Shown here: positions 49,153 through 59,719 of the stretch, piece after piece
Position numbering within the stretch: the stretch's first letter is position 1
Layout of the letters: every line of letters begins with the position of its first letter
Source: Limnoperna fortunei
Taxonomy: Eukaryota; Mollusca; Bivalvia; Mytilida; Modiolidae
Assembly (NCBI GenBank): GCA_944474755.1
Contig: OX104119.1
Coordinates: 80,527,873-80,591,872, forward strand
Direction of reading: 5' to 3'
Length of the DNA stretch: 64,000 nucleotides
Notes under the pieces: model-generated
The model's database searches: none
Told to the model about the DNA's origin: nothing
The model's input: only the letters and a program-made list of their open reading frames with translations
Translations under genes and position numbers: made by a program

Positions 49153-52100
49153 CTGTAAATGTAAACAAAATGAACTCTCATACAAAGTTTCACTGTTTAT
49201 CTTTAATACAACTGCAAGAAAAGTGTTTTTATATTTCTCAAAAACACCACTTTTAGCAAGTTTTCAGTTATATCAAGGCACCCTTTTTTTTTGGAGAAGG
49301 AAGCCGGTAAAAAACCCTACCTTCGGCAGGAAAACTGGCAATCCTTCTCAATTAAGGTTGGAGTCTAGTGAACGCTTTCTGTCCGTACGTCACAAGGCTT
49401 GGACTGACAACCTTAGTGTTATGTACAGGAAATCTAAGATCTTAGAAGGAGACAATACGTAGGATAATATTCTTCCAGAATTTCCCCTATGGCTTTATAA
49501 CAAATCCACAGAGGTCACTCTAGAACTAAGTACAAAACTCACATGACCACATGACCGTAGACATTAAATTCTAATACATTGTCTTCTATAGACTTGGCTG
49601 TGCTGACACTGAACACATGGTGTAATATGTTGGTTCCTGTAAATAGAATTGTACATGTAATTTAATAGGTTAAAAAATCATATAATACAAGAGGCCCAAC
49701 AAAGCCAGACATCACATGCCTGAACTATCAGATTAACCCAGAGGCTCAACAAAGCTAGACATCACATGCCTGAACTATCAGTTTAACCCAGAGGCTCAAC
49801 AAAGCCAGACATCACATGCCTGAACTATCAGTAAGTAAACAAAAGTGTTTTTATTTCATTTCACAGGGTGTTTATGTTAAACTATGTCTTGTTGTTCTGT
49901 GTTTATATACAATTATCTGGATGTAGGGGTACCGGTTTGGTCTTGTTGTCCTGTGTAAGTTTGGTTTTGTTGTTTTGGTTTTATATACAATTACCTAGTT
50001 GTATGGGTACAGTAGTCCCCCTCTTGAAAGACCACCCTATTTGCAACTGAAAAGTGGTCTTACAAAAGGGGTGGTCTCTCAAATGGAATTAGCTATGATT
50101 TGATTGTAATTACGTATACATGTATTATTATTATAATCAGCAACTTGTTTTTATCTTGTTGTGTCCAGGATGATATCTTTGTAACTAATTTTTACCACAT
50201 TTCACAAAATATATGTTTGATATTATGTGTATTAACATTTGTTTTCTTTGTAGGTACACCTGTTATCATACTTAAGATTTATCTGTCCGCCGATTATCAA
50301 TAAAGTTTTATTTATATTGGTCTTAATAAAACTGTTTTTCTTTCCCAATATCGTATATACAATGTGTAGTTATAACAGACTTTGTGTCATATCACAGTGA
50401 AACCTCGTTATATGATTCAGAATATTCTTGAGACATGTGCTTTAGAAATGTTTAATTTGTGTACAAATCTCGAAATTCACTGCACAAAGCTAACTAAATT
50501 ATTAATTGCAAATTTTATCTGCCTGATTGAATTTTTAAATCTCAGCAAACACATTTTCAAAATGATAAACGTGTAATAAATGTAAACAGTTCGGACTATT
50601 AATCTAAAAATAGCTCGGTATGTAAATTATCTCAAGCCTATTTTTAATCTATATTTGGCCGATTAACACTTTCTTTCACTTGATCAAATTAAATGATAAA
50701 AAATAATTTATGGAAGAATCAAACACATTTCTTTACTGAAAAGACATAATACATTAGTAATGACAGTTCGTGTAACATTATTGGGTCACGAGGCCAAGAT
50801 TATAATCAAAATGGCATCGTCCAAATTTTGTTTACTATCGTATGCAAATGATGTACAAGTCACGTGCAGATATTGGGGCATAAACATTTTTTAATTCAAT
50901 ACTCGATATAAAAACCACAAATAAACAACCAGCACACATTCTTGTATAATTTTATTAATACCAATAATAAACAATAGGTATTTTATTCAAAATCTTTCAT
51001 CTGGTAAAAATCAATGATGAACTTCCGGTTGATTTCCCGAACTTGAAGTTGAACTTCCGGTGTCATTTCTAGTAAACATAAACGTATACAAATTGATAAT
51101 GTGGTCGTTCACGAGAGGGGAAAACACTAGTTTTATAGCTTTAGGACGGTCACTGGTCGCGTTAAAGGGGTGGTCCTCTAAAAGAGGTAAATTTGTACAG
51201 AAATGAGTTAATGCAAGAGGAAAGTGGTCGGGACAAAGGGGTGGTCGTTCAAACGAGGGGTCGCTCGAGAGGGGGACTACTGTACAAGTTTAGTCTTGTT
51301 GTCCTGTGTAAGGGGTACCAGTTTGGTTTTGTTGCCCTGTGTAAGGGGTACCAGTTTGGTTTTGTTGTCCTGTGTAAGGGGTACCAGTTTAGTTTTGTTG
51401 TCTTGGTTTTATATACAATTACCAGGTTGTAGGAGTAAAAGTTTAGTCTTGTTGTCCTGTATAAGGGGTACCAGTTTGGTTTTGTTGTCCTGTGTAAGGG
51501 TACCAGTTTTGTTGTTTTGTGTTTATATACAATATTTAGTTGTAGGGGTACCAGTTTGGTCTTGTCTTGTGTTTATATACAATTACCTGGTTGTAGGGGT
51601 ACCAGTTTTGTCTTGTTGTCTTGTGTTTTCATTCCCAGTGGCAACATAGAATCAGGTAAAGCTGGTGCTGAAATAGTATTAATATTTTATAGAGAATCTT
51701 ACCTAAAATTCAATCTATTTATTTCATTAGTTACTACTGTATTTATAAAAAGGGAAACACCAGTAAAATGCCATCCAATCATGTCAGTTTAATTCCATTT
51801 GTTACTATTTATAACAGTGATGCAATACTAATATTCTAGTCAATTATATGTCTTACTCTGTTAATAGTCATAAAAAGGAAGCTATGTCTAATGACATTTG
51901 TTACTATTTATAACAGTGATGCAATACTAATATTCTAGTCAATTATATGTCTTACTCTGTTAATAGTCAAAGGAAGCTATGTCTAATGACATTTGTTACT
52001 ATTTATAACAGTGATGCAATACTTATATTCTAGTCAATTATATGTCTTACTCTGTTAATAGTCAAAGGAAGCTATGTCTAATGACGTTAGTTACTATTTA

Positions 52101-55100
52101 TAACAGTGATGCAATACTAATATTCTAGCCAATTATATGTCTTACTCTGTTAATAGTCAAAGGAAGCTATGTCTAATGACATTTGTTACTATTTATAACA
52201 GTGATGCAATACTAATATTCTAGCCAATTATAAGTCTTACTCTGTTAATTGTCATAAAAAGGAAGCTATGTCTAATGACATTTGTTACTACTTATAACAG
52301 TGATGCAATACTAATATTCTAGCCAATTATATGTCTTACTCTGTTAATAGTCAAAGGAAGCTATGTCTAATGACATTTGTTACTATTTATAACAGTGATG
52401 CAATACTAATATTCTAGCCAATTATATGTCTTACTCTGTTAATAGTCAAAGGAAGCTATGTCTAATGACATTTGTTACTATTTATAACAGTGATGCAATA
52501 CTAATATTCTAGCCAATTATATGTTTTACTCTGTTATTAGTCAAAGGAAGCTATGTCTAATGACATTTGTTACTATTTATAACAGTGATGCAATACTAAT
52601 ATTCTAGCCAATTATATGTTTTACTCTGTTAATAGTCAAAGGAAGCTATGTCTAATGACATTTGTTACTATTTATAACAGTGATGCAATACTAATATTCT
52701 AGCCAATTATATGTTTTACTCTGTTAATAGTCAAAGGAAGCTATGTCTAATGACATTTGTTACTATTTATAACAGTGATGCAATACTTATATTCTAGTCA
52801 ATTATATGTCTTACTCTGTTAATAGTCAAAGGAAGCTATGTCTAATGACATTTGTTACTATTTATAACAGTGATGCAATACTTATATTCTAGTCAATTAT
52901 ATGTCTTACTCTGTTAATAGTCAAAGGAAGCTATGTCTAATGACATTTGTTACTATTTATAACAGTGATGCAATACTAATATTCTAGCCAATTATATGTT
53001 TTACTCTGTTAATAGTCAAAGGAAGCAATGTCTAATGACATTTGTTACTATTTATAACAGTGATGCAATACTAATATTCTAGCCAATTATATGTCTTACT
53101 CTGTTAATAGTCAAAGGAAGCTATGACTAATGACATTTGTTACTATTTATAACAGTGATGCAATACTAATATTCTAGCCAATTATATGTTTTACTCTGTT
53201 AATAGTCAAAGGAAGCTATGTCTAATGACATTTGTTACTATTTATAACAGTGATGCAATACTAATATTCTAGCCAATTATATGTCTTACTCTGTTAATAG
53301 TCAAAGGAAGCTATGTCTAATGACATTTGTTACTATTTATAACAGTGATGCAATACTAATATTCTAGCCAATTATATGTCTTACTCTGTTAATAGTCAAA
53401 GGAAGCTATGTCTAATGACATTTGTTACTATTTATAACAGTGATGCAATACTAATATTGTAGCCAATTATATGTTTTACTCTGTTAATAGTCAAAGGAAG
53501 CTATGTCTAATGACATTTGTTACTATTTATAACAGTGATGCAATACTAATATTCTAGCCAATTATATGTCTTACTCTGTTAATAGTCAAAGGAAGCTATG
53601 TCTAATGACATTTGTTACTATTTATAACAGTGATGCAATACTAATATTCTAGCCAATTATATGTCTTACTCTGTTAATAGTCAAAGGAAGCTATGTCTAA
53701 TGACATTTGTTACTATTTATAACAGTGATGCAATACTAATATTCTAGCCAATTATATGTCTTACTCTGTTAATAGTCAAAGGAAGCTATGTCTAATGACA
53801 TTTGTTACTATTTATAACAGTGATGCAATACTAATATTCTAGCCAATTATATGTCTTACTCTGTTAATAGTCAAAGGAAGCTATGTCTAATGACATTTGT
53901 TACTATTTATAACAGTGATGTGGTAATGTGAAATCATACCTCAAATCAATGCAAAAAAGTGAAAATCATGTTAACTGTAATTTAGATTGATTAATGAAAT
54001 AGTGAATAACATCCAATGTGCAATATTCCACCTCTCTTTAGGATGAAAACAAGTTAAAAACAATAATCAAATTTTATGTATTAAAGGAGGGGTCAAAGCC
54101 ATGGAGATGGCAACTTAAGGAAAAAGGGAGGGTCAAAAGATTTTGAGATAGTGACTTATGGACCTACAGGGAAAAAAAGAGGGTGTATATAGCCTTAGGG
54201 GGTGGTGACTTATTGGCCCTTAAAAGAAATGAAGAAATACCAAGGGGTAATCAATCTCATATCCCAAATACATTACTAAAAAACCATGCAACACAACACA
54301 ACAACACACAAAAGCTAGCAACACAAAAAAGGGGGGAAAATGGTTTAGATACCAGGGCTTTCAGCCAATTTTAGAGTAGGTGTCTCCAAAAGAAAAAGTA
54401 GGCAACCACACAAGACGGCCGGCTCGCCGAGCTTGCTCAATGCCTATTTCGGCCGGTGGTCTGGGGACCGCTCAAGGCCCCCAGAAGCTCTGGGGTAAAT
54501 AACGCAAAATCCTGCATTCTGGCAGTCTCCTGGAACTAAACTTTAGTTTTTCAAATGACCCTTTTTTACTTAAAATTTTTAACTTTTTGCCCATCTTCTT
54601 AGAAATTTGAACTTATGTCTCATATCAACAAATGAGATGCCAAGTTTAGGTTGTACTATTCAATTTATTATGATTTCAAATTTTGACATGTTCATTGTTG
54701 CTTTTTCTTTCAGTGCTTGATGTTTTGAGACAAGTAGACAACATTTTGAGAATTAAGTTGTATTAAAGTGTATTAATTCAAAATTGTTTGGTTTCTTTTC
54801 TTTATCATGTTTATCAAAACATTTTTTTAATGTTCTGTTCTATTGACATGATTGTGATGTTATTGACACGTATTAGCATTTATGAAATAAAAGTTGACTG
54901 TCAGCAGTTTTCACGTTTTTGCAATACAGCAAGCAGCAAATTCAATGCAAATTATTTTATTTTTTTTTTTCAATTTGGGCAGATACAGTGTACCAAATAG
55001 ATATATTTTGGGGGTGCATCCCCCTTTTCAACCAAGTTGACATGAAAGACAAACCTTCAGATGGACATCTTTTTCTCATATTTTACACAATACAGAGAGT

Positions 55101-58100
55101 TTCATGTTTTTACTTTGTAGTACATTTTCTGTCTCGCTGAAATTATATTTTGGGCCACGTTGGCCGGGCTTTATAAAAGACAACAAGTAACAAGTGTCAA
55201 CTGTTCTTCTATTTAATTAATTACATCATATTTCCGTTTGTTACTTGGAGATTTTCTTAAGTGCACATATTAGTCCACGCAAGTCAGCTTATATTACTTT
55301 TAGTCTTCTGAGGATTTTATAAGGATTAGGACCGAAACATCCGTTGTGGAAGTGGTTCGCCTGATAAAGGCGGTTTTTACAGATTTGGTAACTGGTAACA
55401 TAAAAATATAAACTTCATATTCAATGTTTCTGTTGCTTTGAAACATACAAGTGTGATCTCTTCGGGTTTTCTAAAAAACCAAAACCAAACAGGGTTGTAT
55501 TTGATCGTTTCATGAAACCATCTCGTGTTTTTTATTAATTTTTCGGAACACCTCAAGGTCTTTTCGTTTTATAAACGTCCATATCTGATGAAACCTTCCG
55601 AGTAATCAACCCAAATTATAGACGACCAATCAGCGACGGTGAATCTCTCATCTAAATTTAGCGTAAATAAACATCATGTTTTACTTCCTCAATGCTAATG
55701 ATATTTACCGGCATCGATAAATTAAGATAAGGAGAATTACGACACATATAGGTGTAATGATCAGACACCGTACAAAGCAATACAAAGGCTACAGAACAAA
55801 AAATAAAAATAAAATGACAGTACATGTAGTGCATGCTGCATAATAAATGTAAGTGAAAATGATTGAGAAGTAAGTGAGCACTTAGCTGCACTTTGGTCCA
55901 TATAATTTTGAGGTTTCACCAAACGGTCCATATAGTGTCATATGACTCACAGCGGCCATGAACGATTTGTTGAGTATACAATTTACATACCTCCCATATA
56001 CTGTCATATGACTCACAGCGGCCATGAACGATTTGTTGAGTATACAATTTACATACCTCCTATATACTGTCATATGACCCACAGCGGCCATGTTGATTTG
56101 TTGAGTATACATACCTCCTATTTTATATAATTTGATGTCATTATAACTGACTTCTGTGGGATGGGGAAAGAAGGAGTCAGCTCCATCCTTTTTTGGTCCA
56201 TAAAAATATTCTCTGACCCTCTGATCTCTAGAATCACTCCTCTGGTGCTGGTTTCTTTCTACAACCTAAAACCGTATGTAATATTTACATCATATGAACA
56301 TTTTTTTTTTTGTTTGTTTTAATGGAGTTTAAAACCACTATCAACATTTTTTCAGCTATATTGTGGTGTGCAGTTTATATTAAAGAAGGAAGCCAGAGTA
56401 AGAGTTGAAAGCCATTTTTTTTTCCTATAGTCGTCACCATTACTTAATGGATTGTAATGTGAATCCATCTCTCAAAAACCATTGGACATTTAGGTTGAGT
56501 CAAAGGTAGTCTTTCCTAGACATCACAATGAGTAACTCATCCAGTGTCTAATTAGAGGCAGGCACTGCTTACTCATCCAGATCACCTAAGAGCATCCAAG
56601 GTTTTCATTGAGTTTCTGTTTTTGTGCTTTTAGTATTGTTTGTGTTGTATATGTTTTTGTTATCCCCTCTTGACATAAATCTGTTGTTGTTCAGTTGGTT
56701 TCCTTGTTATTCTTCAAATAAAAGTTATGAGTCTAATAATACATACATGCAAGTAATAAATGCATTGCTTAAAATTTCTGAATATCAAAAAACCTAAACT
56801 ATGGCAGTCAATAAATCCTAATCAAAATTAAAAGTTTTCTGAGCTTCCCTGTCCAACCCTTGAATATGACTTTTTTCAGGACATGACAATGACTAACTCA
56901 ATGTGTGTCTAATCAGAGACAGACACTTCTTAATCATCTGTAGCACCTGTGTGCGGCCATGTTTTTTATTGGGTTCAGGTTACTTATGCTTTCTATTTTT
57001 CTGGACTGATTTCTAACCTTTTTCTACGTACTTTTACTTAATTTAGTAGAACAGATACAGCTGGACATGGTGGATTGAAGTTATAGTTTCTTATTTATAT
57101 ACATGTAATTTGTTTATCCTTTTTTTTAAACATAAAACATTTCCTGTTCTGACTGACTTACCCCTCCTGACTTGGGTAACAACAATAAATTAACAAACTC
57201 AGGCATGTCTCTCTGACTGACTTACCCCTCCAGACTTGGGTAACAACACTACGTTAACAAACTCAGGCATGTCTCTCTGTAATTCACTGTATAGTCTCTC
57301 CTGGCCTAACACCACAATAACATCCACTGAAAAATATTATAGATGGATGAAAGCTGCAAGAACTGAGCTGATAATGTCTACCACATAATGTAACTAATTA
57401 TCTAATTGTAACCGGAGTTATATGGATGGCATGTGGTGTTCTCCCCACCCACACTGTCAATTTTCAGAACGATTCGTGTTACTGAATTTTTTGTGTGGTC
57501 TGTCTGTTGTTTTATCCCCTCTTTTATTGAACAAATTCAACCAAATTCACTTATTCTATAGTAAATCAGTTTGTCATCTTCAAATTACAAATGTTCATGT
57601 GTTAATCATAAAAATAGCAGATATTATATGTTATTCTGGCTTCACAGGGGATACGGGTTCATATTCCCTTTCTGCGTTTTATATTCACAGACAGGGAATA
57701 TGAAGCTCGAATAACAAGCATATTCTGTCGAAGTCTTCTTGTACTAATATTTATTCAGTATATCATTTATATAAATAGATTTTACATTGGGAAAGTTTGA
57801 AGAAAAACTTATGAATTCTGCACCTTACCTGTTTCAGAATGAATTCTGCACCTTACCTGTTTCAGAATGAATTCTGCACCTTACCTGTTTCAGAATGAAT
57901 TCTGCACCTTACCTGTTTCAGAATGACTTCTGCACCTTACCTGTTTCAGAATGATTTTTTTGACTGGTCAATACACAGTGACATTTTCACTTTTTAGGGC
58001 ATTTTAAATTTCATAACCTTGTTATTTTGGATGACCTTTTATTTCCAACTAGATATCAGTGAGATGGTGCCCATCTCTGTGGGCCCGCCAACCTTGAGGT

Positions 58101-59112
58101 CAAGGTCAAAGGTCATCAACCATGGTATGCCACACATCGCCTTGTTATTATCTACCCACATTCCAAATATTAAAAGCCTACCTCAATAGATAAAAAAGTT
58201 ACAATTCGGACGAATTTGTTATTCAGAAAGCAATAATGTGACCTTAAGGTCAAAGCTCAAGGTCAAAGGTCACCAACCACGGTATGCGACACATTGACTT
58301 AATATTATCTACCCACATTCCAAATATCAAAAACCTATCTCAAAAGATAAAACAGTTACAGCCTGGATATGAATTTGTTATACAGAAAGCAATAATGTGA
58401 CCTTAAGGTCAAAGTTCAAGGTCAAAGGTTATCAACCACGGTATGCAACACATTGCCTTGATATAATCTACCTACATTCCAAATATCAAAAGCCTACCTC
58501 AAAAGATAAAAAAGTTAAAGCCCTGACACGATTAGTTCGCACGGATGGACGCAAGAACGGACGGACAAACTGATCACTATAGGGCGTCCGCCACAAAGTG
58601 GCGGGGCTCTAACAAAACCTTTTATGATAAATATTTCATAAAAAGTGCGATGCAAATCCTTTTGTTGCCATTTTCACAGACTATAAATTCAAGACAAATT
58701 GCAGACGAAGATGATAGATTTCGTAAAATACAAACATTAAAAATCGATATTTCTTATCTTTATATTATGTTTAACTGTTTTTGTTATGAGAAACAAATAA
58801 ATTAGACAATGAATAGATACCATTATGAAACTTTTTTCAATATCCACCTTCACAGGGAATATGGTCTGGTATCGCCGTCTTGATTAACCAATCATTTTGA
58901 AGGAATTCACTGGGTACATTACTTCAACAGAATATATAAACATATCCTACTTATGAAAAATAACTGAACAATTCTCTTCAATTATTAATAAATCCCTCCA
59001 AAAATTTTACTTTGTAAATTACCTTCAAAGGATCCAGCAATGTGTTTAAGTGAGTCATATCCAGCTCCCTTGATCCAGCCTCCCGTGTTGATAATACAAC
59101 CACTGACATTGC
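49038..59112 (-). CDS. CLP1: CLP1 RNA 5'-kinase / cleavage factor subunit, C-terminal half (5' exons outside window)
   Basis: Clp1 is a nuclear polynucleotide 5'-hydroxyl kinase. It works in pre-mRNA 3'-end cleavage (with Pcf11) and with the tRNA splicing endonuclease. Six minus-strand exons splice in frame to 209 residues plus stop: 59112-59023, 57326-57226, 56265-56115, 51667-51587, 49636-49543 and 49152-49038. All junctions have AG acceptors and GT donors, with matching phases. Recognisable family segments are [91 protein letters not shown] and MDMQFMD at the C-terminus. This covers the end of the central domain and the C-terminal domain; the P-loop and N-terminal exons must lie beyond the 59.7-64 kb minisatellite. 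The frame has no lesions. Three exons have tandemly copied exon-donor junctions. Confidence 0.93.
49252..49368 (-). mobile_element. SINE fragment, minus strand, in a CLP1 intron
   Basis: Contains the SINE body pieces AGGAAAACTGGCAATCCTT and GGAGAAGGAAGCCGG in the orientation of 10,928-11,176. The tRNA-like head is missing. Confidence 0.7.
49543..49636 (-). CDS. CLP1: CLP1 exon (second to last)
   Basis: Acceptor CTATTTACAG, donor AT|GTGAGT. Encodes [20 protein letters not shown] and then [10 protein letters not shown]; the preceding Gly and following Ile are split codons. Confidence 0.9.
49691..49832. repeat. 50-bp tandem repeat, 3 copies
   Basis: Unit GAGGCCCAACAAAGCCAGAC followed by ATCACATGCCTGAACTATCAG and TTTAACCCA. 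Just upstream (on the minus strand) of the 49,636 acceptor. Confidence 0.9.
49890..50007. repeat. CLP1: CLP1 exon-derived minisatellite, distal part
   Basis: Two to three units of the array that continues at 51,285-51,586. On the minus strand, GTACCCATACAACTAGGTAA is a degenerate copy of the exon end and donor CTACAACCAG|GTAATTG. One unit has lost the donor (CCAGATAATTG). A pogo-like element splits the array. Confidence 0.75.
50010..51282. mobile_element. Non-autonomous pogo/Tigger-like DNA transposon, 1,273 bp
   Basis: The left end CAGTAGTCCCCCTCT (50,010) is repeated as the reverse complement AGAGGGGGACTACTG ending at 51,282. Both sides are flanked by TA (50,008-9 and 51,283-4). Ends starting with CAG and a TA target duplication are typical of the pogo group of Tc1/mariner elements. 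Subterminal copies of GGGGTGGTC/GACCACCCC extend inwards at both ends. There is no transposase frame. It is inserted in the CLP1-derived minisatellite, so it is younger than that array. Confidence 0.8.
51285..51586. repeat. CLP1: CLP1 exon-derived minisatellite, 33-bp and longer units
   Basis: On the minus strand the 33-bp unit is ACACAGGACAACAAAACCAA+ACTGGTACCCCTT. That is the 3' part of the CLP1 exon at 51,587-51,667 ([12 protein letters not shown]), and 33 bp keeps its frame. Longer units also include the donor and start of the intron (CAACC.GGTAATTGTATATAA). The array lies directly downstream of the genuine exon. Open frames on the plus strand here are shadows. Confidence 0.85.
51587..51667 (-). 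CDS. CLP1: CLP1 exon with copied 3' end
   Basis: Acceptor TACTATTTCAG, donor CCAG|GTAATTG. Encodes [20 protein letters not shown] and then LVPLQP, flanked by a split Ala and a split Gly codon. The acceptor side is single-copy; only its 3' end and donor are multiplied in the array below it. Confidence 0.88.
51797..53921. repeat. Minisatellite, 95-bp unit, about 22 copies
   Basis: Very homogeneous units: AATGACATTTGTTACTATTT, ATAACAGTGATGCAATACTA, ATATTCTAGCCAATTATATG and TCTTACTCTGTTAATAGTCA followed by AAGGAAGCTATGTCT. Lies in the large CLP1 intron between the exons at 56.1 and 51.7 kb. Confidence 0.97.
53930..55915. other. CLP1 intron; dispersed repeat pieces, no exon found
   Basis: A GC-rich piece at about 54,415-54,540 (CGGCCGGCTCGCCGAGC, CCCCCAGAAGCTCTGGGG) looks like a dispersed repeat of unknown class. 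Near 55,310-55,375 the text CTGAGGATTTTATAAGGATT, ACCGAAACATCCG and GATAAAGGCGGTTTTTAC resembles retroelement 3' sequence. The frames at 54,183-54,374, 54,788-55,000 and 55,658-55,891 have no recognisable motif. Confidence 0.45.
55921..56114. repeat. CLP1: 66-bp repeat, ~3 copies, carrying copies of a CLP1 splice donor
   Basis: Units contain GTCATATGACTCACAGCGGC and GATTTGTTGAGTATACA. On the minus strand each holds ATAGGAG|GTATGTA or ATGGGAG|GTATGTA, copies of the exon end and donor at 56,115. Decoy donors fall after 56,057 and 55,991. The minus-strand frame stays open through all copies, in the CLP1 reading frame. Confidence 0.85.
56115..56265 (-). CDS. CLP1: CLP1 exon
   Basis: Acceptor ACGGTTTTAG, phase 0 start. 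Encodes [20 protein letters not shown], then [16 protein letters not shown] and [14 protein letters not shown]; donor GGAG|GTATGTA. The REYFYG and [10 protein letters not shown] segments are family hallmarks. Confidence 0.9.
56311..56405 (-). mobile_element. SINE 3'-end fragment, minus strand
   Basis: GTTTGTTTTAATGGAGTTTA, TTTTTTCAGCTATATTGTGG and GAAGGAAGCC are a diverged minus-strand copy of the SINE 3' part. 56,410-57,140 is intronic with a diverged ~110-bp duplication (56,518-56,630 and 56,880-56,990). Confidence 0.6.
57149..57276. repeat. CLP1: 64-bp tandem duplication of a CLP1 exon end and donor
   Basis: Two adjacent 64-bp copies, TCTGACTGACTTACCCCTCC.. The one at 57,213-57,276 holds the last 51 bases of the real exon plus its donor (GGAGGG|GTAAGTCAG). 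The other repeats both, with a decoy donor after 57,162. Using the decoy adds 64 nt and shifts the frame. Confidence 0.9.
57226..57326 (-). CDS. CLP1: CLP1 exon
   Basis: Acceptor ATATTTTTCAG, split Val codon, then [20 protein letters not shown] and [13 protein letters not shown], donor GTAAGTCAG. A textbook match to the conserved Clp1 [20 protein letters not shown] region. Confidence 0.92.
57811..57951. repeat. 28-bp tandem repeat, 5 copies
   Basis: Unit ATGAATTCTGCACCTTACCT+GTTTCAGA, nearly identical copies. Confidence 0.95.
58045..58612. repeat. ~160-bp dispersed repeat, 3 tandem units, rich in AGGTCA half-sites
   Basis: Each unit has AAGGTCAAAG/GAGGTCAAGG blocks, CACCAACCACGGTATGC..CACA, ATCTACCCACATTCCAAATA and AAAGATAAAA.AGTTA. 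The end carries CGGATGGACGCAAGAACGG and a CCGCCAC..GTGGCGG hairpin. The whole resembles a mobile-element remnant in a CLP1 intron. Confidence 0.7.
59023..59112 (-). CDS. CLP1: CLP1 exon, most 5' one in the window
   Basis: Acceptor GTTTTGTAG, donor GAAG|GTAATTT. Encodes [20 protein letters not shown] and then LKHIAGSFE. The first two bases complete a codon from an upstream exon outside the window. Confidence 0.92.
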
Positions 59113-59277
59113 CTACAAAACAATAATCAATATACATTCATCTAATTTCTTGATAAGAGCATGTAAGTTATTGTAAACATTAATTTGTGTTGAACATTTA
59201 ACGAACCTTATTGAGCCAGCTCACAATACCCCACGTTTACATCTAGGTGGAATTTTGTATTTAAATTGGTATAATTG

Positions 59278-59705
59278 CAGTTTCATGAAAATCCATGAAG
59301 AAATGATAGTGCTATCCAGGCGACAACATTGTATATACATGTACATGAAAGTCGACTAAGTCCAGCTCCAAAAAAATATTGTCCCCCTTTACGAAATTCC
59401 CTGAAAAGCAATCCCATCCAAGTACCTCTCATAAGTAACAATTTCTTAAAGTTTTATGAAAATCCATGAAGAAATAAAAGTGCTATCCAGGCGACAACAT
59501 TGAATATACATGTACATGAAAGTTGACAAATTTCCCTGAAAATCAATCCCATCCAAGCAGCTACTATAAGTAACAATTTTTCAGTTTCGTGAAAATACAT
59601 TAAGAAATGAGAACACTAACCAGGCGACAACAGCATGAAACAGACAGACTGACATCACGACATGTCAAAAACATTATACCCAAGCAACTTCATTGCATGT
59701 GGTAT
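59278..59705. repeat. Dispersed repeat, three diverged units of 140-185 bp
   Basis: TGAAAATCCATGAAGAAAT, GCTATCCAGGCGACAACATT, ATACATGTACATGAAAGT and AAGTAACAATTT recur in order; the last unit ends ACAGACAGACTGACATCACG and ATTGCATGTGGTATAAT. Non-coding. Confidence 0.7.
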
Positions 59706-59719
59706 AATTACAATTTGCA

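Noticed and set aside
51193..51649. Plus-strand frames with [11 protein letters not shown] repeats
   Set aside because: Antisense of the CLP1 exon-derived array.
55580..55610. Possible hammerhead ribozyme core (CTGATGAAACC)
   Set aside because: The second conserved core (GAAA with flanking helices) was not found at suitable spacing.
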